64,000 bases of DNA from Gnetum montanum (GCA_015680685.1 MNCI01001443.1:235630-299629), one strand, 5' to 3'. Shown: positions 12,801 through 23,950, counted from the stretch's first letter. Notes: generated by a model from the sequence alone, not told the origin. Translations and numbers: made by a program.

Positions 12801-13372
12801 GAAGTGACACCCTGGATGTGCGGGGCCGATGTAGTGAAAGTGGCCCCATGGGTTTGCACGTGTGGTATGTACTGGGTGGAGATGGGGGTGGGTAATCTCT
12901 GTTGGGGTACTGGTGCTTGTGTGCTCATTGACACTTGGTGAGTGGTCGTCTGTCCCATGTGAGGATGGAGTGCTGGGTTCACGTAGGCATGGGGATTGAG
13001 GGTGTGGTATGAATCCTTAGGTTCAGATTGTGCCTCGAAGTCATCTACTTCATGTTGGTTTTGGGGCTCCTCATTGGGTCGCCGTGAGTTTTGGCTCCTT
13101 GCCAGAAGGAGCTGGGAGATGAGTTTATGCTGAGGTTCAGAAAGGGGGATGATGTCATATACAGAGGGGACGAATTCGTGACCTCACATGTATATGTGCT
13201 CGAAGTTTCGTTTTGCCTCTTGTTCTATGGTGTCAAGAGGAAGGTTGGCTTGAATCTTCACACAGATGTAGTTATACTGTTCTTGTGTGGGGACTATGAA
13301 GGCGCATGCATTAGAGGTCTGGGACAACTCCATGGTGATGTATGACGGGGAAATGTACAAGTTGGTTAACAA
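9872..13372 (-). pseudogene. gag: Element C Gag-protease polyprotein
   Basis: N-terminal block 'QEQYNYICVKIQ' near 13260 aligns with Gag of A and B. Then come a Q/P-rich region (12980-12640), 'LPKGITLP' (12485), the Gag core 'QAPLEPVQKFIQRWS' (about 12220) and the truncated knuckle region (about 11640). Proline-rich repeats of P-F-V-I-x-V-P follow (11500-11200), then 'SLYDLVMTS' (10790). The protease has 'SSDDGAATNVV' (about 10500) and 'NMILGRPWL' (about 10290). Several stops and frameshifts break the frame. The last 30 codons include a hydrophobic stretch (LLTFVLCAYVTLVYIVLAY) not seen in A or B. In the other elements the RT region lies beyond the antisense gene; here nothing follows but the 3' region. 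Confidence 0.85.
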
Positions 13373-13672
13373 GTGCCGAGTGTGTTTCGGGCTAAGTGTG
13401 TAGAGTGTCTGGCATGTGAAACTGAAAATTTTTCTAAGTGTCCTGCGTGTACAGCGTAACCAGGAGAAAATTTAGCTAAGTATGAAATTATGAATCATAC
13501 TCGTACGCAGATGGCGATCTCGGGTAAGAGGAAGTCATCTCGGCATCGTTATGTTGTGTGTATTGTATGCCTTGGACAGGGTGATCCATGTTGGTGGCCA
13601 TTAGTACTTAGATTGGTTTCAAGTAGGTGCGAATCGCAGCGAATTCGGCTTTGAAACGGGATCATTTTGTGT

Positions 13673-13913
13673 GTTTTTGTTGAAAAACACTGTAGCGGTA
13701 CTGTAGCAGCGTAAACACTGTAGCAACGTAGACACTGTAGTAGTGTAGACACTGTAGCAGCGTAAACACTGTAGCAGCGTAGACACTGTAGTAGCGTAAA
13801 CACTGTAACAGCGTAGACACTATAGCAGCGTAAACACTGCGTTTAAACAGGCAACGTGATTAGCGTTTGGATTACACAAAAACAAGTTAGGCCCTCCTTC
13901 TAGCGCCATTTTC
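13673..13913 (-). promoter_or_regulatory. Leader and primer-binding site of element C
   Basis: The element-sense strand next to the 5' LTR reads GAAAA then TGGCGCTAGAAGGAGGGCC, starting with TGG as a tRNA primer-binding site does. I could not match it to a particular tRNA from memory. The following leader holds a tandem array of about 21 bp units (CACTGTAGCAGCGTAAA type) at 13689-13840, upstream of gag. The copy in unit 2 lies at about 19630-19881. Confidence 0.75.
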
Positions 13914-14800
13914 TGTACCAACCAAAATCGTCGGTCTCCGGCTGGAAGGAAACAGAGATCGAGGGATCATGGGACACACATAGAAGACCCTTCCTTCACT
14001 TGAGGGCGAGTTGGAATGGATGAAGGTAGAGTACCTTGGATGGTCTGCACGCAGATGACGCAAGGATTTTCCCAAGAGTACATCGAAGTGCGATACGCTG
14101 GGTTATACGTGAACGATGTAACAGGCGTAAAAACCAAAGCATAAATAGACGTAACACAGAACGTAAACAGTGTAAACAGAGTGTATACAACGGAAATAGA
14201 GTGTAAACAGCGTAAACAGAGCGTAAACATAAAGAGAGCGTAAATAGCACACACGTAACAATTGATGTAAACTGTAATAGATAATGGTATTTCAAAATGA
14301 GTGTTCCATGCACCGGTCTAACGCAGTTGTGGCTTTCACACAAGGCAGAAGAAAAGCCCCGGTGGATGCAGAGATGATTGTTCATTGGGTCAAACTATAG
14401 GCACAGCATATGGAGGCTGTATGCTCAGCGTACAAGGTTGATGTCCAGCGTATCCAATTTCTTGCTCTGGTTCTCTTTTGTTTTTGTCTCTGGTTTCCTA
14501 AAATTTCCAACCCCTGATCTTGTGAAAAATCTGGGTTTTTATGAGATCTTGGGCATTAGATTCAAATCTGGAAGGAGATGAGTGGCTGTAAGGTGAGAAA
14601 AATTTGGATTGGGAGACAGATGGTATGTTGACCGAGTGCAGGATATGTTACAACCGTCCAACGTACAACATGCCAGGGTAGACGATGCCAGCGTAAGCAT
14701 ATAGCATGCCAGCATAGAGGATGCTAGTGTAAGCGTATAGAATGCTAGCATAAAGGATGCTAGTGTAAGTGTATAGCATACCAGCATAGAGGATGCCAGC
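13914..14800 (-). repeat. 5' LTR of element C, first part
   Basis: Plus strand begins TGTACCAACC and aligns with the other LTR of C from 6390. It is interrupted at 14800 by element A and resumes at 55219. The region includes GCGTAAAC words at 14100-14240 and the start of the CAGCGTAAGC array. Confidence 0.9.
14796..14800. repeat. Target-site duplication CCAGC, left side of element A
   Basis: CCAGC precedes TGTACC at 14801 and recurs at 55214-55218 directly after A's 5' LTR. In the duplicated unit the equivalent is CTAGC (20764-20768), one transition away. Confidence 0.85.
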
Positions 14801-16043
14801 TGTACCACCTTAAATCATCGGTGTTTGGCTGGAAGGAAAAACAGAGGTCGCGGGATCACAGGACGCGTATAGAAGACCCTTCCTTCGTCTAAGGGTGAGC
14901 TGGAATGCAACAAATGCAGAGTACCTTGGGTGGTCCGCACACGGATCAGAAAAGGATTTCCCCACGCGTACGCAAAATGCTAATACGCTGGGTTATGCGT
15001 AAACGGCGTGTAGGTGTAAACAAAGCGAAAACAGCGTAAAGCGTAAACGGATGCAAACGAAGCGTGAGCGTAAACAGACGTAAACGATGAGTGGGCCAAA
15101 TTGATGCAAAACTGTAAAAGAACTGATGCAGCGAATGTAAAAAATGGTATTACAGAGTCAAGGTATAGTGCATCGGTCTAACGCAGTCGTGTGGGAACAC
15201 AAGGGGGACGAAAATCCTCGACGTATATAGGGATGACTCGGCCGGTTTGCAGGGCGAGCGGAGCATAAGAGACTGGATCCGTAGCGTGCAGGGCTTCCCA
15301 GCATAAGAGGGTTTCAGCTCTTTGACGCAGTGTAAACGTTCTCTGGTGTGCTCCGTGATTTTTCCAATCGTCTTCATGAAGTGGAAAAATGGGGGTTTTT
15401 ATACAGTTGTTACGCTACACTCGGGATGGGAGACATGTGGCGCGTTGACTGGGTGCATACACTTTACAAATGTACAAAATATTACAATTGCTGGCTGTAT
15501 ACACTGGGCGTATACGCTGGGTGTATACACTGATGGATGCTAGGCATACATGTTTGGCATATATGCTGATGGATGCTGGGGGTACACGCCAGGCATATAC
15601 GCTGATGGATGCTGGGCGTATACGCCGATGGATGCTGGGCGTACACGCCGGCCGTATACGCCGAAGGATGTTGGACGTACACGCCGGGCGTATACGCCAA
15701 AGGATGTCCACTTGCTTCAATCCTTGCTCTTCGGTGTTATCTTCATGCTGTCATTGGAGATCTTGTCATCGAGCATGTGCATCTGCAGTACCTGGGCGTG
15801 TACGCCGGAGATTCGGGCGTATACGCTGGAGTGCCGGACGTATACGCTAGAATGTTGGGCGTATACGCTGAAGTTGTGATCTTGGGCGTATACGCTGGCA
15901 CTATGTACTTAGCAAAAAAATAAGTGTTGCGATCCTCAAGGTTGCCGCATGTGTGAAATCTCATGTAGCCAGCGTCGTTCGTGGATCCCAGGGACCTGCT
16001 TGGTGTCGAACAAGTACTAAGCTCAGAATTTTGTGGTGTTTCA
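14801..16043 (-). repeat. 3' LTR of element A (unit 1 copy, 1243 bp)
   Basis: Starts TGTACC and ends TGTTTCA; pairs with 53934-55213 and has a second copy at 20769-21971. In element sense it has a U3 with palindromic GCGTATACGC words (15490-15900), TATAAAAA at 15403-15396, and a GCGTAAAC-rich stretch downstream (15000-15090). Confidence 0.9.
15396..15403 (-). promoter_or_regulatory. TATA box in 3' LTR of element A
   Basis: The minus strand reads TATAAAAACCCCC. Comparable boxes lie at 21371-21364 and 54538-54529 in the other LTR copies. Confidence 0.6.
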
Positions 16044-16116
16044 TTGGCCCCTCTTTGTTGATGCTTAGAGGAATCTACTCGAGAAGTGTCGACAAAGAAG
16101 TGAAAAACACCACAAG
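16026..16116 (-). promoter_or_regulatory. Polypurine tract and enclosing hairpin, element A (unit 1)
   Basis: The polypurine tract is AAAGAGGGGCCAA at 16044-16060 on the minus strand. Outer arms TTGTGGTGTTT and AAACACCACAA pair perfectly. Inner arms CTTTGTTGATGCTT and AAGTGTCGACAAAG pair at all 14 positions if three G-T wobbles on the plus strand are allowed. Repeated in unit 2 at about 21954-22044. Confidence 0.75.
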
Positions 16117-16449
16117 CAACTTGAAGAAGACGTTGTCTGCTGCCACGTGACGAGACGTCATCGCACCGTGTTCAGTAGTACATGAGATCGAGAAAGAGGA
16201 ATTTGTAGCTAATAGGAGGATAGAGATTGTGGGGATTGGTGACTGCCCACGGGATTTGCTGTGGATAGAGGATGCTTGGGTACGCGGCATGTTGATCCTT
16301 GTCAATAGGCAATATTTTAGCAGACGTGGAGTTCAAGCATGCAATGTGCATCCTTTGGCAGAATAGGACCCTTGGTGAGTTTGCAAGAGAACCTGTTGGC
16401 GGGACCAAAGCCATGCAACCAGATGCTTTTTGACCATTTTGGACATGAG

Positions 16450-16588
16450 TACTTGGTTTTGAGACGACTGGCTTCCCGCCTGGGGCTTATATGGGAAGTG
16501 CCCGGGGTCTCGTTTTTNCTACTTGGTTTTGAGATGATTGCCTTCCCGCCTGGGGCGTATATGGGAAGTGCCCGGGGTCTCGTTTTTT
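16450..16588. repeat. Local 70-bp direct duplication with an ambiguous base
   Basis: The block starting 'TACTTGGTTTTGAGA' and ending 'GGGGTCTCGTTTTT' occurs at 16450-16517 and again at 16520-16588. The single N of the window is at 16518 between them. Unit 2 has only one copy (22378-22450). The N in a T run suggests an assembly or read-length problem. Confidence 0.8.
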
Positions 16589-17049
16589 TTTTTGCAGCAT
16601 AAACTTTTCTCTGCTTATGTACTCATGTGCAGGTGCTGTGCGGCGTGTTGCGGCTGCTCTAAAGAGGTACAGTGTTTTAAATGTACTCTGTGTATCAGGG
16701 GGATTTCAGGATGAAGTGTGTCAGTGGATTGATAGGGAAATTTTATCAGTGAATGGGGATGTACTAGTGAACGGTTTGATTTAGTCTTGCCATGTATGCC
16801 ACGGACAGTGTCTTATCTTGCTGCTCGTGACGAAGTGCACTCTTGTGCGAAGCTTCCGGGTGTCATCTTGCAAACAAAACGCCAAGGAGACAAGAAAACT
16901 GTGAATGAATAGACGAGCTTAGACTTACATGGCGGCCGATGACACAGAGATGTTGACCGATGGCAGGGACTGTATGTGGATGAAAGCACTATTGATGACA
17001 AGTGATGCAGTGAAGCTGATGGATGGTCATGGCAGCAGATTGATGTGCC

Positions 17050-17400
17050 GGATGTCAACTTGCCAGTTTATAGTCTTGGGAGACTATTATGGGTTAGTTT
17101 TATGTCATAACCCGTTGGACATTGCCTGTTTAGCATTCTGGCGGATGGTACATTTCCAGTTTTTAGTCTTAGCGGACTATGAAGAGGCAAGCTAGTTTAT
17201 AGTCTTGACGGACCCTGATCGTTGTGACGGTGGTAGTTTATGGACAGGTGCTAGTTTATCGTCATTGCAGACACTGTGGTATTAGTTTTAAGTCATAATC
17301 CAGGACTGTTCTGTGGTATCAGTTTATCATCATGATTCCAGGACGAGCTGTGGTATCAGTTTATAGTCGTAATTCCAGGACTTACACGTACCTGAGTTTA
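17050..17400. repeat. AGTTTA short-hairpin array, element A (unit 1)
   Basis: About nine units, for example GCCAGTTTATAGTCTTGGGA, CTAGTTTATCGTCATTGCAG and ATCAGTTTATAGTCGTAATT. Each has a short inverted repeat right after AGTTTA. Located between the integrase stop and the 3' region. Confidence 0.75.
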
Positions 17401-17403
17401 TGT

Positions 17404-18819
17404 TCAAACGTGGAACGGTTTTAGGTACAGATGATTTGTCGGATTGGCAAGTTCGTTCCCTTCTGTGTCAGCTAGCTTGAATGCCCCATTGTCAAATGCT
17501 TTGATGACCACGTAGGGCCCTTCCCAATTGGCTGAGAATTTGTCCGGGTGTTCCCGAACAGCTTTGAGTACAAGGTCACCTTCGTGGATTGGGCATTTGT
17601 TGATGTCGTGTTGATGTCGCTGTCGTTGTTGCTTCTAGTACCATTCGATCTGATCAAGTGCGCGTGCACGTTCTTCTTCCACCGAGTCAAGGTCAATGAG
17701 ACGTAGCTCATTGTTTTGCTCGTCATCGAGGAGTCCAGAGAGTGTGATCCTTAGCGATGGTACCTGTAATTCCAAAGGTAAAATAGCTTCTGGACCGTAA
17801 ACGAGACTGTATGGAGTTTTACCTGTTGACGTTTGGTGTGTAGTGCGATATGCCCATAATGCATACTTTAGTTGCTCATGACACTTCTTTTTGCTTTGGG
17901 TTACCATTTTCTTAAGTATTGTAATGATTTTCTTGTTCGTTGCTTCTGCTTGCCCATTGCTTTGAGGATAGTAAGGGGATGAAAACGAGTGGTTGATCCC
18001 CAAACTGTCGTAAAACATTTTTGTTTCAGCACTGCTAAATTGCGGCCCGTTGTCAGTGATGATTGTCATGGGGATGCCGAAACGGGTCACTATGTTTTCA
18101 AGAATGAAGTTGCACACATGTTTAGAAGTCATTTTTCGAAGGCGAATAGCCTCTACCCACTTCATGAAATATTCAATGGCGGTTATGATGAAACGATGCC
18201 CTGCAGAAGATGAGGGTGTAATTGGACCTATGAGGTCCAAACCCCATTTTTGGAAGGGCCATGTGATTTGCACCGTGTGCAACTCGTTTAGTGAGACATG
18301 AATCAGGTTGCTATGTTTTTGGCACGTGTCGCATGTTTTAACTTTCAAGGAATAGTCATATTCCATATGCGGCCAATAGTAGCCTAATCATCTTATTTTC
18401 ATGGCCATGGCTTTTGGCGCTATGTGTCCTCCGCATAGTCCCTCGTGTGTTTGGTCAACTATAGTTTGGGCATCGACACTACTGACGCATGTTAACAATA
18501 TGCCTTCGTAGGATCAACGACATAGTGTGTCCCCTATGAGGGTATACTGCTTAGCACGTTTTCGCACTACGTCTTTCTGAGCATTTGTTAGATGGCATGG
18601 TGCTTCGCCGTGTAGAAGATACTCTTTTATGTCCTCGTACCATTCTACTGTGTATGTTGTGCTAATAGATGCAATTGCCAACATGTTGGGATCATTGATT
18701 ACCGGTTCAGCATAGTTAATTACAGAGCTTGGTAAGGCATGGAACATGTCTGGTGATATGTTTAGTGCTAATGTTGCTAACAGTTTTAGTACTATCATTT
18801 CGGGAGACATGTTGCACAT
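17404..18819 (-). pseudogene. pol: Element A integrase (unit 1 copy)
   Basis: Begins within the end of the second RNase H ('TLALNISPDMFHALPSS', 18775), then the HHCC finger region ('HEGLCGGHIAP', C-DTC) and the catalytic core. The core has 'GLDLIGPI' (first Asp), 'TDNGPQFSS' (second Asp) and 'NGQAEATNK' (Glu) between 18270 and 17930. The C-terminal part ends at 17404 with 'NHLYLKPFHV'. Two TGA codons in the finger region stand where B has CGA-type Arg codons, and a TAG follows 'DQIEWY' near 17637. DDE residues are intact but the frame is not. It is detached from the rest of pol because it lies in the duplicated unit. Confidence 0.88.
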
Positions 18820-18866
18820 TGTTTAGTACTATCATTTCGGAGATCAACCACATTGTTTAGTACTAT
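18820..18866. repeat. Filler DNA at the tandem-duplication junction
   Basis: Forty-seven bases joining unit 1 to unit 2. They contain two copies of 'TTTAGTACTATCATT', which also occurs just upstream at 18785-18799, so the filler looks templated from the adjoining end. Confidence 0.75.
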
Positions 18867-19313
18867 CATTGACACTTGGTGAGTGGTTGTCTGTCCCATG
18901 CGAGGATGGGCTGATGGGTTCACATAGGCATGGGGGCTGAGGGTGTGGAATGAATCCTCAGGTTCAGATTGTGCCTCGAAGTCATCTACATCATGTTGGT
19001 TTCAGGGCTCCTCATCGGGTCGCTGTGAGTTTTGGCTCCTTGCCAGAAGGAGCTGGGAGATGATTTTATGCTGAGGTTCAGAAAGGGGGATGATGTTATA
19101 TATAGAGGGGACGAATTCGTGACCTCACATGTATATGTGCTCGAAGTTTCGTTTTACCTCCTGTTCTATGGTGTCAAGAGGAAGGTTGGCTTGAATCTTC
19201 ACACAGATGTAGTTATACTATTCTTGTGTGGGGACTATGAAGGCGCATGCGTTAGAGGTCTGGGACGACTCCATGGTGATGTATGACGGGGCAATGTACA
19301 AGTTGGTTAACAA
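18867..19313 (-). pseudogene. gag: Duplicated N-terminal fragment of element C Gag
   Basis: Same sequence as 12926-13372 with a few substitutions. It encodes only the N-terminal block of Gag and stops at the duplication junction. Confidence 0.8.
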
Positions 19314-19629
19314 GTGCCGAGTGTGTTTCGCGCTAAGTGTGTAGAGTGTCCGGCGTGTGAAACTGAAAATTTTTCTAAGTGTCCTGCGTGTACAGCGTAA
19401 CCGAGAGAAAATTTAGCTAAGTATGAAATTATGAATCATACTCGTACGCAGATGGTGATCTCGGGTAAGAGGAAGTCATCTCGGCATCGTTATGTTGTGT
19501 GTATTGTATGCCTTGGACAGGGTGATCCATGTTGGTGGCCATTAGTACTTAGACCGGTTTCAAGTAGGTGCGAATCGCAGCGAATTCGGCTTTGAAACGG
19601 GATCGTTTTGTGTGTTTTTGTTGAAAAAC

Positions 19630-19881
19630 ACTGTAGCGGTACTGTAGCAGCGTAAACACTGTATTAGCGTAGACACTGTTGCAGCGTAGACACTGTAGTA
19701 GTGTAGACACTGTAGCAGCGTAAAGCAGCGTAAACACTGTAGCAGTGTAGACACTGTAGTAGCGTAAACACTGTAATAGCGTAGACACTGTAGTAGCATA
19801 AACACTGCGTTTAAATAGGCAACGTGATCAGCGTTTGGATTACACAAAAACAAGTTAGGCCCTCCTTCTAGCGCCATTTTC
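19630..19881 (-). repeat. Duplicated leader array and primer-binding site of C
   Basis: Tandem units CACTGTAGCAGCGTAAA/GAC at 19628-19808, then TGGCGCTAGAAGGAGGGCC on the minus strand next to 19882. Confidence 0.75.
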
Positions 19882-20768
19882 TGTACCGACCAAAATCGTC
19901 GGTCTCCGGCTGGAAGGAAACAAAGCTCGAGGGATCATGGGACACACACAGAAGACCCTTCCTTCGCTTGCGGGCGAGTTGGAATGGACGAAGGTAGAGT
20001 ACCTTGGATGGTCCGCACGCGGATGATGCAAGGAGTTTCCCAAGAGTACACCGAAGTGCGATACGCTGGGTTATATGTGAACGATGTAACAGGTGTAAAA
20101 ACCGAAGCGTAAATAGATGTAACACAGAACGTAAACAGTGTAAACAGAGTGTATACAACGTAAATAGAGTGTAAACAGCGTAAATAGAGCGTAAACATAA
20201 AGAGAGTGTAAATAGCACACACGTAACAATTGATGTAAACTGTAATAGATAATGGTATTTCAAAATGAGTGTTCCATGCACCGGTCTAACGCAGTTGTGG
20301 CTTTCACACAAGGTGGACAAAAAGCCCCGGTGGATGCAGAGATGACTGTTCGCTGGGTCAAACTATAGGCACAGCGTATGGAGGCTGTATGCTCAACGTA
20401 CAAGGTTGATTTCCAGCGTATCCAATTTCTTGCTCTGGTTCTCTTTTGTTTTTGTCTCTGGTTTCCTAAAATTTCCAACCCCTGATCTTGTGAAAAATCT
20501 GGGTTTTTATGAGATCTTGGGCATTAGATTCAAATTTGGAAGGAGATGAGTGGTTGTGAGGTGAGAAAAATTTGGATCGGGAGACAGGTGGTATGTTGAC
20601 CGAGTGCAGGATATGTTACAACCTTCCAACGTACAACATGCCAGGGTAGACGATGCCAGCATAAGCATATAGCATGCCAGCATAGAGGATGCTAGTGTAA
20701 GCGTATAGCATGCTAGCGTAAAGGATGCTAGCGTAAGTGTATAGCATACTAGCGTAGAGGATGCTAGC
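19882..20768 (-). repeat. Duplicated 5' LTR fragment of element C
   Basis: Second copy of 13914-14800, same length (887 bp), ending at the A insertion point. Confidence 0.88.
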
Positions 20769-21971
20769 TGTACCACCTTAAATCATCGGTGTCCGGCTGG
20801 AAGGAAAAACAGAGGTCGCGGGATCACAGGACGCGTACAGAAGATCCTTCCTTCGCCTAAGGGTGAGCTGGAATGCAAAAAATGCAGAGTACCTTGGGTG
20901 GTCCGCACACGGATCCAAAAAGGATTTCCCCGCGTGTACGCAAAATGCTAATCCGCTGGGTTATGCGTAAACGGCGTGTAGGCGTAAAGAAAGCGAAAAC
21001 AGCATAAAGCGTAAACGGATGCAAACGAAGCATGAGCGTAAACAGACATAAATGATGAGTGGTCCAAATTGATGTAAAACTGTAAAAGAACTGATGCAGC
21101 GAATGTAAACAATGGTATTACAGAGTCAAGGTATAGTGCACCGGTCTAACGCAGTCGTGTGGGAACACAAGGTGGACGAAAAGCCCCGACGTATATAGGG
21201 ATGACTCGGCCGGTTTGCAGGGCGAGTAGAGCATAAGAGACTGGATCTGCAGCGTGCAGGGCTTCCCAGCATAAGAGGGTTTTAGCTCTTTGACGCAGCG
21301 TAAACATTCTCTTGTGTGCTCCATGATTTTGCCAACCGTCTTCATGAAGTGGAAAAATGGGGGTTTTTATACAGGTTGTTACGCTAGACTAGGGATGGGA
21401 GACACATGGCGCGTTGACTGGGTGCATACACTTTACAAATGTACAAAATATTACAACTGCTGGGCGTATACGTTGGGTGTATACGCTGATGGATGTTGGG
21501 CGTACACGTTGGGCATATGATGGATGCTAGGGGTACACGCCAGGCATATACGCTGATGGATGCTGGGCGTACACGCCTGCCGTATACGCCGAAGGATGCT
21601 GGACGTACACGTCGAGCGTATACGCCGAAGGATGTCCACTTGCTTCAATCCTTGCTCTTCGGTGTTATCTTCATGCTGTCATTGGAGATCTTATCATCGA
21701 GCGTGTGCATCTGCAGTATCTGGGTGTGTATGCCGGAGATTTGGGCGTATACGCTGGAGTGCCGGACGTATATGCTAGAATGCTGGGCGTATACGCTACA
21801 GTTGTGATCTTAGGCGTATACGCTGGCACTATGTACTTAGCAAAAAACTAAGTGTTGCGATCCTCAAGGTTGCCGCATGTGTGAAATCTCATGTAGCCAG
21901 CGTCGTTCGTGGGTCCTAGGGACCTGCTTGGTGTCGAACAAGTACTAAGCTCGGAATTTTGTGGTGTTTCA
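20769..21971 (-). repeat. 3' LTR of element A (unit 2 copy, 1203 bp)
   Basis: TGTACC...TGTTTCA, near-identical to 14801-16043 but about 40 bp shorter in the GCGTATACGC array (21465-21640). The TATA box on the minus strand is at 21371-21364. It is followed by a polypurine tract at 21972-21988. Confidence 0.9.
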
Positions 21972-22914
21972 TTGGCCCCTCTTTGTTGATGCTTGGAGGA
22001 ATCTACCCGAGAAGTGTCGACAAAGAAGTGAAAAACACCACAAGCAACTTGATGAAGACGTTGTCTGCTGCCACGTGACGAGACGTCATCGCACCGTGTT
22101 TAGTAGTACATGAGATTAGGAAAGAGAAATTTGTAGCTAATAGGAGGATAGAGATTGTGGGGATTGGTGACTGCCCATGGGATTTGCTGTGGACAGAGGA
22201 TGCTTGGGCATGCGGCACGCTGATCCTTGTCAATAGCCAATATTTTAGAAGACGCAGAGTTCAGGCATGCAATGTGCATCCTTTGGCAGAATAGGATCCT
22301 TGGTGAGTTTGCAAGAGAACCTGTTGGCGGGGCCAAAGCCATGCAACCAGATGCTTTTTGACCATTTTGGACATGAGTACTTGGTTTTGAGATGACTACC
22401 TTCTTGCCTGGGGCTTATATGGGAAGTGCCCGGGGTCTCGTTTTTTTTTTGCAGCATAAACTTTGCTCTGCTTATGTACTCATGCGCAGGTGCTGTGCGG
22501 CATGTTGCGGCTGCTCTAAAGAGGTACAGTATTTTAAATGTACTGGGTGTATCAGGGGGATGTCAGGATGAAGTGTGTCGGTGGATTGATAGGGGAATTT
22601 TATCAGTGAATGGGGATGTACTAGTGAACGGTTTAATTTAGTCTTGCGATGTATGCCACGAACAGTGTCTTATCTTGCTGCTCGTGACGAAGTGCACTCG
22701 TGTGCGAAGCTTCCAGGTATCATCTTGCAAACAAAACGCCAAGGAGACAAGAAAACTATGAATGAATAGACGAGCTTAGACTTACATGGCGGCCGATGAC
22801 ACAGAGATGTTGAAGGATGGCAGGCACTGTATGTGGATGGCAGCAGTATTGATGACAAGCGATGCAGTCAAGCTGATGGATGGTCATGGCAGCAGATTGA
22901 TGTGCCGGATGTCA

Positions 22915-23245
22915 ACTTGCCAGTTTATAGTCTTGGCAGACTATTATGGGTTAGTGTTATGTCATAACCCGTTGGACATTGCCCGTTTAGCGTTCTGGCG
23001 GACGGTACATTTCTAGTTTTTAGTCTTAGTGGACTATGAAGAGGCAAGCTAGTTTATAGTCTTGGCGGACCCTGATCGTTGTGACGGTGGTAGTTTATGG
23101 ACAGGTGCTAGTTTATCGTCATTGCAGACACTGTGGTATTAGTTTTAAGTCATAATCCAGGACTGTTCTATGGTATCAGTTTATCATCATGATTCCAGGA
23201 CGAGCTATGGTATCAGTTTATAGTCGTAATTCCAGGACTTACACG
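22915..23245. repeat. AGTTTA short-hairpin array, element A (unit 2)
   Basis: Copy of the array at 17050-17400 with minor changes. Confidence 0.75.
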
Positions 23246-23260
23246 TACCTGAGTTTATGT

Positions 23261-23950
23261 TCAAACGTGGAACGGTTTTAGGTACAGATGATTTGTCGGA
23301 TTGGCAAGTTCGTTCCCTTCTGTATCAGCTAGCTTGAATGCCCCATTGTCAAATGCTTTGATGACCACGTAGGGCCCTTCCCAATTGGCTGAGAATTTGT
23401 CCGGGTGTTCCTGAACAGCTTTGAGTACAAGGTCGCCTTCGTGGATTGGGCATTTGTTGATGTCGTGCTGATGTCGCTGTCGTTGTTGCTTCTAGTACCA
23501 TTCGATCTGATCGAGTGCACGTGCACGTTCCTCTTCCACCGAGTCGAGGTCAATGAGACGTAGCTCATTGTTTTGCCCGTCGTCGAGGAGTCTGGAGAGT
23601 GTGATCCTTAGCGATGGTACCTGTAATTCCAAAGGTAAAACAACTTCTGGACCGTAAACGAGACTGTATGGAGTTTTACCTGTTGACGTTTGGTGTGTAG
23701 TGCGATATGCCCATAATGCATACTTTAGTTGCTCATGACACTTCTTTTTTCTTTGGGTTAGCATTTTCTTAAGTATTGTAATGATTTTCTTGTTCGTTGC
23801 TTCTGCTTGCCCATTGCTTTGAGGATAGTAAGGGGATGAAAACGAGTGGTTGATCCCCAAACTGTCGTAAAACAGTTTTAGTGCTAATGTTGCTAATGTT
23901 TCTGCTAATGTCTGTGATGGTACTATCATTTCGGGAGACATGTTGCACAT
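23261..23950 (-). pseudogene. pol: Element A integrase (unit 2 copy, internally deleted)
   Basis: Starts in the RNase H/integrase linker, then jumps directly to 'LFYDSLGINHSFSSPYY' and 'NGQAEATNK'. The HHCC finger and both catalytic aspartates are gone (about 745 bp absent relative to unit 1). The C-terminal region to 'HLYLKPFHV' (23261) remains, with a TAG after 'DQIEWY' as in unit 1. Confidence 0.88.

Larger units (their letters stand above)
6390..14800 (-). mobile_element. Element C, main part: gag-protease-only Tat element
   Basis: Minus-strand element inserted in E. It comprises the 3' LTR (6390-8259), a polypurine tract, a non-coding 3' region, gag-protease, the leader and primer-binding site, and the first part of the 5' LTR (13914-14800). 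The rest of the 5' LTR is at 55219-56170 because element A inserted into it. About 9.4 kb excluding nested DNA. No RT, integrase or aORF is present, so it depends on partners for movement. The right part of its gag and the LTR fragment are copied again at 18867-20768 by tandem duplication. Confidence 0.85.
12926..18819. repeat. Tandem segmental duplication, unit 1
   Basis: Covers C's gag N terminus, leader, partial 5' LTR of C, 3' LTR of A, A's polypurine tract and 3' region, and A's integrase. Unit 2 (18867-23950) repeats it in the same order and orientation. The offset is 5941 at the start and 5968 at the LTR of A. Since both units contain the C/A junction, the duplication happened after A inserted. 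Confidence 0.9.
18867..23950. repeat. Tandem segmental duplication, unit 2
   Basis: Second copy of 12926-18819: gag N terminus of C (18867-19313), C leader, C LTR fragment (19882-20768), A LTR (20769-21971), A 3' region and integrase. Lacks about 745 bp of integrase present in unit 1 (18013-18760). Its right end runs into the rest of A's pol, so this unit keeps the original continuation of A. Confidence 0.9.

Noticed and set aside
15415-15923. Overlapping frames on both strands (RIRRRMLGVHAG, YTPSIHQRI types) in LTRs of A, B and C
   Set aside because: Palindromic GCGTATACGC repeats stay open in many frames; repeated at every LTR, so not genes.
20769-21971. A fifth independent retrotransposon insertion at 20769
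   Set aside because: Flanks on both sides match those of 14801-16043, so it is part of the tandem duplication.
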